Assembly: GCF_005576615.1 (NCBI RefSeq)
Contig: NZ_CP040330.1
Span: forward strand, 2,480,001 to 2,544,000
From: Natrinema versiforme
GTDB taxonomy: Archaea; Halobacteriota; Halobacteria; Halobacteriales; Natrialbaceae
Direction of reading: 5' to 3'
Length of the DNA: 64,000 nucleotides
The stretch's first letter is position 1; the number at the start of each line of letters is the position of its first letter. The position numbers and the translations under genes are program-made. The notes beneath the pieces are model-generated. The model did no database searches, was not told the DNA's origin, and saw only the letters and a program-made list of their open reading frames with translations. Below, in pieces: positions 1-8,287 of the stretch.

Positions 1-499
1 CCAGCGCCAGCGCGATCTCGACGTTGCGCTTCTCGCCGTGACTCAGTTCGTCACACGGCGTCTCCGCGATGGGCGTGAGGTTTGTGAGCTCGAGCAGCTC
101 GTCGATGTCCTGATTAAGCTCCTCGTCGCTGTCCGGGCGCGAGCGCATGTCGAACGTCCGTCCCTCGTGGGCGATCCGTGCGACCTGCAGGTTCTCGCGC
201 ACGGTCAGCCCCTCGAAGATATTCGTTATCTGGTAGGACCTCGAGAGGCCGCTGCGGGCGACCTCGTGGGGCGGCGCGTCGGTGATCTCGCGCATCTCGC
301 CGTCCTTGCGGAGCCAGATCTCGCCGCTGGTCGGTTCTAACACACCGGTCAGCAGGTTGTAGAAGGTCGTCTTACCGGCCCCGTTGGGGCCGATGATGCT
401 GGTGACGTCCTCGTCGTCGAACGCGAGCGAGACGTCGTCGGTGGCGATCAGGTCGCCGAACTGCTTGCGGAGGTCCTCGGTTCGGAGCACCGTGGTCAT
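1..499 (-). CDS. livG: Branched-chain amino acid ABC transporter ATP-binding protein (partial)
   Basis: This is the N-terminal part of an ABC ATPase that would energise uptake through the adjacent LivH/LivM permeases; the 3' part lies outside the window. The reading frame starts MTTVLRTEDLRKQFGDL. It contains a Walker A (GPNGAGKTTF), the LivG-like run SGLSRSYQITNIFEGLTV with its Q-loop region, and the start of the ABC signature region (DELSHGEKR). The ATG overlaps the livM stop as ATGA, so it is translationally coupled as the distal gene of the operon. A LivF partner is expected beyond position 1 but cannot be seen. LivG rather than LivF is inferred from the order and the SRSYQ segment. Confidence 0.88.
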   Translation of the reverse strand, partial: MTTVLRTEDLRKQFGDLIATDDVSLAFDDEDVTSIIGPNGAGKTTFYNLLTGVLEPTSGEIWLRKDGEMREITDAPPHEVARSGLSRSYQITNIFEGLTVRENLQVARIAHEGRTFDMRSRPDSDEELNQDIDELLELTNLTPIAETPCDELSHGEKRNVEIALAL

Positions 500-1683
500 C
501 GGTCGACACCTCCGTCATCGCGGCCGGTCGATGTGAGCCGTGCCATCGCGCGTCTGAACGTCGCGCCGATCGATTCGCGAACGAACGCCGCGGCGGCACC
601 GACGCCGTCACGCTGGTACGCCGCGTGGACGTCGAGGAGCCAGTCCCGGCCCATGAACAGCCCGCCGGCGGCCCCCTGCTTGAAGTAGAGGACGACGACG
701 ATGAGCATGATCCCGAAGAACAGCTGCCACTGGTCCTCGAGCGCCGGGAACCGGCTGATTCCCCAGCGGACGTAGAGGTAGATGAACGCGCCGACGATCG
801 GGCCGACGAAAAAGGTCGCACCGCCGATGACCGTCGCGACGACCGGGATCGCGCTCGTCGACCAGTGTGACATATTCGGCGTCGCGACGCTCGCGAAGCC
901 GGCGATCAACACGCCGGCGACCCCGACGAACAGCGCCGAGACGACGAAGGTCATCCACCGGTGGACCGTCACGTTGACGCCGAGGGCGGCCGCTCGGTCC
1001 GGGCTCTCTCGGAGCGCCTTACAGATCGTCCCGAACGGCGAGTTGACGATCCGCCAGACGGCGTAGATCGACGCGACGACGACTGCCGCCGTCAGGTAGT
1101 AGTAGAGCCGCCGGTCGCCGAGTCTGAACTCCGTGCCGCCGACCTCGACGAACCCGAGGACCACGAAGATGCCGTCGGTCCCGTTCGTGAGGCCGTAGGG
1201 GTTCTGCTCCAGCAGCACGAAAAACAGCATCCCGAACGCGAGGGTGATCAGCGCGAAGTAGATCTCCTCGAGGCGGACGCTGAGGTAGCCGACCGGAATC
1301 GCGAGGACGAGCACCAGCAAGAGCCCGACCAGACCGCCGACGACGAGCGTCGCCAGCGGCGCGAGCCCGGTGCCGACGACGTCGGCGATCGGCTGCTGGT
1401 AATCTCGCATCACGATCGCGAGTCCGTACGCGCCGCCCGCGTAGAACATCGCGTGGCCGAACGAGAGCAGTCCGGTGTAGCCGTACAGCAGGTTGAACGC
1501 GACGGCGAACAGGGCGATGATCAGGAACTCCGTGAACAGGAACACCTGAAACGGCGGGGCGAACGAGACCAACAGCAGGCCGAGCAGGCTTAGCAGGACG
1601 AACCGCTCTCTGGTCCAGCCGCTGACCGCCTGCCGGCCGAAGGTCCCGATCCGATCGACGACGCCGTCGTTTTGGGTGCTCAT
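496..1683 (-). CDS. livM: Branched-chain amino acid ABC transporter permease LivM
   Basis: A 395-residue polytopic inner permease of the LivH/LivM family (BPD_transp_2). Typical features are the segment NLLYGYTGLLSFGHAMFYAG near residue 65, the motif SPFGTICKALRESPDRAAALG near residue 215 (EAA-like loop contacting the ATPase), and the late segment VIGGATFFVGPIVGAFIY. About ten hydrophobic helices can be seen. The start codon overlaps the livH stop (ATGA) and the stop overlaps the livG start, so the three are one transcript. The true substrate may be amino acids, urea or short amides, because this family is broad. The N-terminal about 20 residues are charged and cytoplasmic, and the C-terminal 40 residues are basic. 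Confidence 0.9.
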   Translation of the reverse strand: MSTQNDGVVDRIGTFGRQAVSGWTRERFVLLSLLGLLLVSFAPPFQVFLFTEFLIIALFAVAFNLLYGYTGLLSFGHAMFYAGGAYGLAIVMRDYQQPIADVVGTGLAPLATLVVGGLVGLLLVLVLAIPVGYLSVRLEEIYFALITLAFGMLFFVLLEQNPYGLTNGTDGIFVVLGFVEVGGTEFRLGDRRLYYYLTAAVVVASIYAVWRIVNSPFGTICKALRESPDRAAALGVNVTVHRWMTFVVSALFVGVAGVLIAGFASVATPNMSHWSTSAIPVVATVIGGATFFVGPIVGAFIYLYVRWGISRFPALEDQWQLFFGIMLIVVVLYFKQGAAGGLFMGRDWLLDVHAAYQRDGVGAAAAFVRESIGATFRRAMARLTSTGRDDGGVDR

Positions 1684-2573
1684 TCGCCGATCCCTCCGAA
1701 GAGTCCCTCGGGTTTGAACAGCAACACGACGACCATCGCGGCGAAGGGAACCGCCATGTTACCGGACCCGAGGAACTGGGTCGCGAAGCTCTGCATCATC
1801 CCGACGACCATCGCCCCGACGAACGCGCCGGACAGCGAGCCGAGCCCGCCGATGACGACGATGATGAACGCGTCGATGATGACCTGATCGCCGAGGGCCG
1901 GACTGATCGACTGGATCGGTGCCGCGAGGGCACCCCCGAGGCCGGCGAGGAAACTCCCCGCGAAGAACACCGCGGTGTACAGCCGCGGGACGTCGACGCC
2001 GAGCATCGACGCCATCTCTCGGTCGGAGGACGTTCCCCGGACGAGCGAGCCGAAGTAGGTCTTCGTGATGAACAGCCACAGGCCGATCATCACGGCGACC
2101 GCCGCGACGATCACGAACAGTCGGTACGCGCGGAACTGGCTTCCGGCGATCTGTACCGTAAAGTCGAGAATCGCGGGCGCGTCCGTTCGGTAGGACTGGG
2201 ACCCCCAGCGGTACCGAACCGCCTCGTGAATGACGAGGACGAAGCCGAACGTGACGATCAACTGGTCGAGGTCGCTCTCGAGGCGCTCGTACAGGGGCCG
2301 GATCGTCGCGACCTCGATCGCCGCACCGACGACGCCGACGGCGAGCGCGCCGAGGAGGACGGCGAGCCAGAAGTTGTCGACCACGTTCGTCGCGACGCTC
2401 AGCGCGAAGTACGCGCCGAGCATGTAGAATGCGCCGTGGGCGAAGTTGAGCACCCCGAGGACGCCGAATATCAGGCTCAGTCCGACGGCGATGAGGAACA
2501 ACCGGCTCCCGAGACTGAGGCCGACGACGACGTCCGAGAGGCCGACGAGCGGAAATACGTTTATCGGGTACAT
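1680..2573 (-). CDS. livH: Branched-chain amino acid ABC transporter permease LivH
   Basis: A 297-residue permease partner of LivM. Diagnostic segments are GLSLIFGVLGVLNFAHGAFY near residue 32, RGTSSDREMASMLGVDVPRL near residue 180 (EAA-like loop) and IVVIGGLGSLSGAFVGAM near residue 237. It sits 21 bp after the substrate-binding protein and overlaps livM by 4 bp. Length and topology are normal for the family. It should form a heterodimeric channel with LivM in the cytoplasmic membrane. Nothing looks broken. Confidence 0.92.
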   Translation of the reverse strand: MYPINVFPLVGLSDVVVGLSLGSRLFLIAVGLSLIFGVLGVLNFAHGAFYMLGAYFALSVATNVVDNFWLAVLLGALAVGVVGAAIEVATIRPLYERLESDLDQLIVTFGFVLVIHEAVRYRWGSQSYRTDAPAILDFTVQIAGSQFRAYRLFVIVAAVAVMIGLWLFITKTYFGSLVRGTSSDREMASMLGVDVPRLYTAVFFAGSFLAGLGGALAAPIQSISPALGDQVIIDAFIIVVIGGLGSLSGAFVGAMVVGMMQSFATQFLGSGNMAVPFAAMVVVLLFKPEGLFGGIGE

Positions 2574-2594
2574 GTCAATAATGGTTCTGTCGGG

Positions 2595-3866
2595 TTATAC
2601 GCCCGTGGGCAGGTCCGAGTCGCCGAGCGCGTCTTCGATCTCCTCGGGAGAGGCCTCGTACCGCTCGACCGGCTCTAACCTGTTGCTTCCCCACTCGTCG
2701 GAGTAGCTGACTTCGCCCCAGATGGACGCGACCGTCGCCTGATTGGTCTCCTCGTTGAACTCGTACTCTCCGACGGGACCCGTGTGCTGCATACCGGAGA
2801 ACGTCTCGATGAGATCGTCGGCGTCGGTGCCGCCGGCCTCTTCGATCGCCTGCCTGTACAGGTACAGCGCCCGGTAGGCACCCTCCGCGTTGTACGTCGG
2901 TAGCGTGTCGTACTCCTCGACGTAGGTCTCGCGGAACGTCTGGTTCTCCTCGGTGTCGGGAACGAACGGATCGTACCGCGTCGAGGCGTGTGTCCCCTCC
3001 GGAATCGGATCCCCGTCGGCCGGCAGATCCGTCCCCATGCCGACGCTGACCAGCGTGTGATCGATCTGGTCGAACCAGCCGGAACCCTCGGCCTGCCCGA
3101 GGAACGTCGTCAGGTCCGCCCCCCACAGCGGCGTGATCACGCCGTCCGGCTCCGCGTCGAGAATCGAGCTAATGTACGGCGAGAAGTCGTTCGTCTCGAG
3201 CGGCGAGAACTGCTCGGCGACGAACTCGACGTCGTTGCCCATGCCCTCGTTGAAGGCGCGGAAGTAGTCCCACGTCTCCTCGCCGAACGCGTAGTCGGGG
3301 CCGAGCGTCGCCCACTCGGTCCCGTCGAGTTCCGAGACGACGCGTGCAGCGCCGTACATGTCGTGCGTGACCGTGTTGGAACACCGGAACACGTAGTCGT
3401 TCCCGACCGAGTTCTCGTGTTCGCCTTCCGGCGAGGTCAGGAACGGCGTCGCCGCGTGCGTGACCATCAGCGGAATCCGGTTCTGGGCGACCTGCGGTGC
3501 GATCGCCTGTGCGACGCCGCTGCTGTCCAGCCCGAACAGCCCGTCGACGTTTTCTTCCTCGATCAGGCTCGTCATCTGTCGGTTCGCCGTCTGGGCGTCG
3601 CCTTCCGTATCCCGGACGATCACCTCGACGTCCTCCCCGTCGATCCCGCCGTCGTCGTTGATCTCGTCGACCGCGAGTTCGAATCCTCGCTCGGCCTCCT
3701 CCCCGTACAGCGAGGCGAACCCGGATCGGATGTACATCGCACCCAGTGTGACGCCGCTGTCGCCCCCGCCGCCGAGACAGCCAGCAACCGATGCGAGACC
3801 GGCTCCGACCGTCGCCGTCTTCAGGAACGTTCGTCGATCATACCTCGTGAGATTCCGTTGTTTCAT
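2595..3866 (-). CDS. ABC transporter substrate-binding lipoprotein (LivK-like)
   Basis: A 423-residue periplasmic-type binding protein (Peripla_BP_6) anchored outside the cell. The N-terminus carries a twin-arginine signal (DRRTFLK) followed by a lipobox ending at Cys30, so Tat export and lipid anchoring are expected, as usual in haloarchaea. A Gly/Asp spacer follows, then the bilobal domain, including DGLFGLDSSGVAQAIAPQVA. I chose the ATG at 3866 because a strong Shine-Dalgarno-like run (GGGAGGT) lies just upstream and the Tat signal begins there; an in-frame extension to 3923 is unlikely. It is the first gene of livKHMG. The ligand cannot be read from sequence: branched-chain amino acids, amides or urea are all possible. 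Confidence 0.9.
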   Translation of the reverse strand: MKQRNLTRYDRRTFLKTATVGAGLASVAGCLGGGGDSGVTLGAMYIRSGFASLYGEEAERGFELAVDEINDDGGIDGEDVEVIVRDTEGDAQTANRQMTSLIEEENVDGLFGLDSSGVAQAIAPQVAQNRIPLMVTHAATPFLTSPEGEHENSVGNDYVFRCSNTVTHDMYGAARVVSELDGTEWATLGPDYAFGEETWDYFRAFNEGMGNDVEFVAEQFSPLETNDFSPYISSILDAEPDGVITPLWGADLTTFLGQAEGSGWFDQIDHTLVSVGMGTDLPADGDPIPEGTHASTRYDPFVPDTEENQTFRETYVEEYDTLPTYNAEGAYRALYLYRQAIEEAGGTDADDLIETFSGMQHTGPVGEYEFNEETNQATVASIWGEVSYSDEWGSNRLEPVERYEASPEEIEDALGDSDLPTGV

Positions 3867-3935
3867 GTTACCTCCCACCTCGTGTGTAGTGTTATTATCT
3901 TCCACAGACAACCACGTCCACAAGTGGGAAATAAG

Positions 3936-3946
3936 TGTATATAAAC
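3936..3946 (-). promoter_or_regulatory. TATA box of the liv operon
   Basis: On the minus strand this reads TTTATATAC, a good archaeal TATA element. It lies about 70-80 nt before the livK ATG, which predicts a transcript with a leader of roughly 45 nt that contains the Shine-Dalgarno run. This fits a leadered mRNA, unlike many other genes here. Confidence 0.55.
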
Positions 3947-4134
3947 ATGATGTATATATTCAGATAAAAACTGGTATGAGTTACTCGAGTTCGGTCGAGA
4001 TATCCCGCTCCCGTCCTTCCGTTGTAGCCACTAGTGATTGGTAATCCGACACACCCATTCTGATGTTATATAACCGAGCACGAGCAGTCACCGGCCGCTC
4101 GAATTCGTCCGTCATTCGGTTATTATAATATAAC
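3947..4134. other. Divergent AT-rich intergenic region
   Basis: The 380-bp gap between livK and the pilus ATPase gene is clearly richer in A/T than its surroundings and holds the two divergent core promoters. I see no open frame with coding character, no RNA gene and no convincing operator in it. Confidence 0.5.
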
Positions 4135-4145
4135 TTATATATTTA
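4135..4145 (+). promoter_or_regulatory. TATA box of the pilus operon
   Basis: The run TTATATATTTA is the best TATA-like element before the ATPase gene. Initiation would fall near 4165-4170, giving a leader of about 80 nt before the preferred ATG. A T6 tract and GAGGGGTGAG (4221-4230) lie in that leader. Confidence 0.5.
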
Positions 4146-4246
4146 CGAAAACTGCTGGAAACGATACGAAACCGCCGGACGTAGGATTATCAGAAATGGT
4201 AATGGGCGGATGAATTTTTTGAGGGGTGAGCGTTCGTGTAGACGCA

Positions 4247-7200
4247 ATGGCTATTGACGAGGCCGACCAATCGGATGCCGGGGACTTTTCTGAGGGGGAG
4301 GCATCCGACTCTGCGTCGGAAGACGAGCGGTCTCATGGGGCTGACCCGATATCGAACTCGGCCGTCAGCGTCGGCGAGTACACGTGGGAAGAGTTCATGG
4401 ACGAGTACGGGTACGGCGACGAGATTTCCGAGCTGTATCCGGACGACGCCGAACTGAACGCAACGGACGATCAACTCGGACTCGATACCGACGAGACCGT
4501 CGGCTCGAGGGTCCCGAGCGGGGACGACTGGAATCAGGTCGAGTTCGATCCGGAATCGTATCTCGGACACCATCCGGACGATCTCGCGGACCGCGTCCTG
4601 CCCACCGCCGGCGACGACGCCGCCACGCTCTGGGATATCTTCTGTGAGTACGTCGATCCGGAAACGACGCCGGTCGTCAAGGACACCTGGACCTGGGAAC
4701 ACTACAAGTGGGAGTACTACTACGACGAGGACGGCAGTCGCCCGCGCGACGGTGACGGCGAGATCGTCCGTCACGACGAGAAGGAGGCGCTGGGTTTCGA
4801 TCCGGACACGTTAGAGGCGCGTCTCGCGGCCGGTAACGACGCCGCGCTGGAACTCGACGATATCGTCGAGGAACGGACGGTCAACGTCCAAGCGGACATC
4901 GAGGAAGACGAGTTCTTCTCGACGGCCGCGGGCAACACCACCGTCTCCAATCGCTACGACCTCGAGAAGGCCGTTCCCTTCGAGAAGAAGACTCACTTCC
5001 GGGAAGTCGAGCGCTACTGGGTGAACAAACCCTACGCCTACGTCGTCATCTTCCACTCGGAGAAGGAAAACGAGAAGAAGTACTACATGATCGAGCCCTA
5101 CCGGAACGAGATCGAGATCGAACTCCAAGAGTTCCTCTCGGGCAAACTCCGGAAGGCGATCAAGTACTCCGAGGACGGCATCAAGGAGCAGTCGAGCGAG
5201 GACGGCCGCCGGACGGTCATCGAGGACGAGACCCGGCGACTGCTGAAGCGGTACGACCTCTTCGAGGCGACCTCCGGCGAGACCGCCGAGGGAATCCTCG
5301 AGACGCTCCGTGGACTTCTCGACGACGACGAAACAGAGGCCGAGAACGCGGGTCCGAGTCAACTCGAGGGAATCGAAGTACGTCCCGAGCCGGCGATCCT
5401 CGCCGACGACCCGGACACCCTGAGCGAGTATCAGGTCGAGAAGTTGCTCTACCTGCTCAAACGGGACTTCATCGGCTACGAGCGCATCGACGGGATCAAA
5501 CACGACATCAACGTCGAGGACATCTCCGTCGACGGCTACAACTCGCCGGTGTTCGTCTACCACTCCGAGTACGAGCAGATCATCTCGAACATCTACCACG
5601 GCGAGGACGAACTCGACGACTTCGTCGTCAAACTCGCCCAGCGATCGGGCAAGGGGATCAGCAAGCGGCTTCCACAGGTCGACGCGACCCTGCCCGACGG
5701 CTCGCGCGCCCAGCTCACGCTCGGCGAGGAAGTGTCCGACCACGGGACCAACTACACGATCCGGCAGTTCAAGGACGTCCCCTTTACCCCGATCGACCTC
5801 ATCAACTGGAACACCTTCTCGCTCGACGAGATGGCTTTCCTCTGGCTCGCCATCGAGAACCACAAGAGCCTGATCTTCGCCGGTGGTACCGCATCCGGGA
5901 AGACGACCTCGCTGAACGCCGTCTCCCTCTTTATCCCCTCGAGCGCCAAGATCGTCTCGATCGAGGACACCCGTGAGGTCGAACTCCCCCAGCGAAACTG
6001 GATCGCCAGCGTCACCCGACCGTCGTTTTCCGACGACGAGCAGGGCGACGTCGACGAGTTCGACCTGCTCGAGGCCGCGCTTCGCCAGCGGCCCGACTAC
6101 ATCGTGATGGGCGAGATCCGTGGCGAGGAGGGACGGACGCTCTTCCAGGTCATGTCGACCGGTCACACCACCTACACCACCTTCCACGCCGACTCCGTCG
6201 ACGAGGTTCTCAAGCGGTTCACGACGGACCCGATCAACGTCTCGAAGACGATGTTCACGGCGCTGGATCTGGTCTCGATCCAGACCCAGACACGGGTCCA
6301 GGGGCGGAAGGTCCGCCGGAACAAGTCCCTGACCGAGATCAACCACTACGAGGCCGAACACGACGAGATCAACGTTCAGGACGTCTACCAGTGGCAGGCC
6401 GAAACCGACGAGTACCTCAAGATGGGGGACTCGAACACCTTAGAAGAGATCCAGTTCGACCGCGGGTGGAGCAACGAAAAGCTCGAGGAGGAACTGTTCA
6501 AGCGGGAGATCATCCTCGCCTACCTCATCAAGAACGAGCTGAACACGTACGCGCAGGTCGCCGCGACGGTCCAAGCGTTCATCAACGACCCCGATACGAT
6601 CCTCACGCTCATCGCGAACGGCCAACTCGAGGACAGCCTCGAGGACCTCCGCGAGATGGAGAGCGTGCTGATCGACGTCGATCCCGAAAAAGAGGAACTC
6701 GTGCCCCGGCCCGAGTCGACCAGCGAGACGTACAACCTCTCGATGGACATCCTAGAGCGGGCCGAGGAATCGGTCTTCGAGGAGTTCCGCGGCGAGGTGC
6801 CAAGCGGTCTCGCGAGCGCGCTCGGCGAGGTCGAGACGGAGAGTACGATCGACGTCGACTCCGCCGACAGCGAGGAGTTCGAGTTCGGCGGCGATGTCGA
6901 TGACACCGTCGACGAGAGCGCGTGGGAGTTGGGCGACAGTTCGACCGAGTTCGCGATCGAGGGCGACGACGGCGGGGACGAGCCGGCGTGGCTGAGCGAA
7001 GACACCGGATTCGATGTCGAAGCTAGTGACGGCGCAACCGCAGACGCGCCTGCCGCCGCTGAGAGCGCCGCGTCCGCCGACGAGACGGCCACCACCGACG
7101 CCGGTTCCGAAACGGCGTCGAACACAGCCGCCGAGACGGCGACCGCCGGCGATACGAGCAGTCCCGGTGGTTCGACCGCCTCGAGTAGCGAAACGGGAGA

Positions 7201-8287
7201 CGACTCGGCCACAGGCGCTGAAACAGCAGCCGCGGATACGGGGGCGGAGCTACCGGCCCGTCTGGAGACGGAATCCGAACCGAGTCGATCGACCGCGGCG
7301 GGTTCGACGGCAGAACCGGCCGATACCGGCGCGGACGGAACTATGGGCTCGAGTTCGGATGGGTCGGACGGGTCGGATGATTCGACGGTTCTCCCGCACG
7401 AAGATGCCGAAGACGGGGATCTCGGCGGGTTGTTCGATGACATGGGCGGGACGATCGACGAAATCGACGGCCCCGACTCGGAAGGGGCAGCCGCGACCGG
7501 CGATTCGACGGCATCCCCTCGACCGGACACCTCCGGATTCGACTCGATGTTCCCGGAAGACAATCTCGATTCGATCTTCGATCCGGAATCGGCAGACGAG
7601 ACATCTGCGGATGATTTCAGCGAGCAGTTCGAGTCCGCCGACTCGGCCTCGGAGATGACCGCTGAGACCGATGCGCCGTCGACGGACACACCGAGCGACT
7701 CGACGACGGAACCGACTGCTGAGAGCGCATCCGACACCGAGTCGAAGCCGTCCACCGACGACGCAGCGACTCCCGACGACGCGAACGCAACGGCCTCGAG
7801 CGACGAGCCGGAGCCACCGACGATCGATATCGACGACAGTACTGCGGACCCGCCGGACGGTTCAGCCGACGATAGCGAACCGATAGCCGGAACGGAACCG
7901 GAATCGGGTTCGGACAATGCAGCCGATGACGAGCCGGCTGCGGGAACGACCCCCGCTTCTCGAGACCGGCCGAGCGCCGGACGCGAGCCGAACGCCGGCG
8001 ACGAACCGCCGGTCGAGGACCCGTCACCGAGCGACGAGTCGACGGCCGAGGCTCCACGCTCGCAGGACGGAGCTGACGACGGAGACGGCGACTCGATATT
8101 CGGCGGCGGATCGGAATCCATCTTCACCGACGACGACGCGGACGACGCCGACGACGACGGCTCGCTGTTCGACGGCGGCGACTCGAGCGACGAGTCGATT
8201 TTCAAAGGCGGCGACGACGAGGAGTCGACGGAGAACAACGGCGGTATCTTCGGCGCTGAGGATAGCGACGAGGACAGCGACTCATGA
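4247..8287 (+). CDS. Type IV pilus (PilB3/FlaI-like) secretion ATPase with giant acidic tail
   Basis: A 1346-residue cytoplasmic hexameric ATPase that would power assembly of a type IV pilus-like structure. Domains in order: an acidic N-terminal extension with two repeated WEEFMDEYGYG/WEHYKWEYYYD-like segments (about residues 40-165); an N-terminal T2SS_E domain; and the ATPase core with Walker A GGTASGKT near residue 546, the acidic box IVSIEDTREVELPQ, and the Walker B/His-box run RPDYIVMGEIRGEEGRT to TTYTTFHADS near residues 617-650. From about residue 868 to the end lies roughly 480 residues of Asp/Glu/Ser/Thr/Ala-rich sequence. ATG 4247 was preferred over an in-frame GTG at 4226, which itself sits in the GAGGGGTGAG run; this is uncertain. 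It overlaps pilC by ATGA. The downstream minor-pilin-like genes argue for a pilus rather than an archaellum. Confidence 0.88.
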   Translation: MAIDEADQSDAGDFSEGEASDSASEDERSHGADPISNSAVSVGEYTWEEFMDEYGYGDEISELYPDDAELNATDDQLGLDTDETVGSRVPSGDDWNQVEFDPESYLGHHPDDLADRVLPTAGDDAATLWDIFCEYVDPETTPVVKDTWTWEHYKWEYYYDEDGSRPRDGDGEIVRHDEKEALGFDPDTLEARLAAGNDAALELDDIVEERTVNVQADIEEDEFFSTAAGNTTVSNRYDLEKAVPFEKKTHFREVERYWVNKPYAYVVIFHSEKENEKKYYMIEPYRNEIEIELQEFLSGKLRKAIKYSEDGIKEQSSEDGRRTVIEDETRRLLKRYDLFEATSGETAEGILETLRGLLDDDETEAENAGPSQLEGIEVRPEPAILADDPDTLSEYQVEKLLYLLKRDFIGYERIDGIKHDINVEDISVDGYNSPVFVYHSEYEQIISNIYHGEDELDDFVVKLAQRSGKGISKRLPQVDATLPDGSRAQLTLGEEVSDHGTNYTIRQFKDVPFTPIDLINWNTFSLDEMAFLWLAIENHKSLIFAGGTASGKTTSLNAVSLFIPSSAKIVSIEDTREVELPQRNWIASVTRPSFSDDEQGDVDEFDLLEAALRQRPDYIVMGEIRGEEGRTLFQVMSTGHTTYTTFHADSVDEVLKRFTTDPINVSKTMFTALDLVSIQTQTRVQGRKVRRNKSLTEINHYEAEHDEINVQDVYQWQAETDEYLKMGDSNTLEEIQFDRGWSNEKLEEELFKREIILAYLIKNELNTYAQVAATVQAFINDPDTILTLIANGQLEDSLEDLREMESVLIDVDPEKEELVPRPESTSETYNLSMDILERAEESVFEEFRGEVPSGLASALGEVETESTIDVDSADSEEFEFGGDVDDTVDESAWELGDSSTEFAIEGDDGGDEPAWLSEDTGFDVEASDGATADAPAAAESAASADETATTDAGSETASNTAAETATAGDTSSPGGSTASSSETGDDSATGAETAAADTGAELPARLETESEPSRSTAAGSTAEPADTGADGTMGSSSDGSDGSDDSTVLPHEDAEDGDLGGLFDDMGGTIDEIDGPDSEGAAATGDSTASPRPDTSGFDSMFPEDNLDSIFDPESADETSADDFSEQFESADSASEMTAETDAPSTDTPSDSTTEPTAESASDTESKPSTDDAATPDDANATASSDEPEPPTIDIDDSTADPPDGSADDSEPIAGTEPESGSDNAADDEPAAGTTPASRDRPSAGREPNAGDEPPVEDPSPSDESTAEAPRSQDGADDGDGDSIFGGGSESIFTDDDADDADDDGSLFDGGDSSDESIFKGGDDEESTENNGGIFGAEDSDEDSDS

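Noticed and set aside
4811-8238. Long minus-strand frames (516 and 572 codons) opposite the pilus ATPase gene
   Set aside because: They are antisense shadows of the ATPase core and of the Ser/Asp-rich tail. The product is Ser/Val-rich low complexity and the ATPase motifs fix the plus strand as coding.
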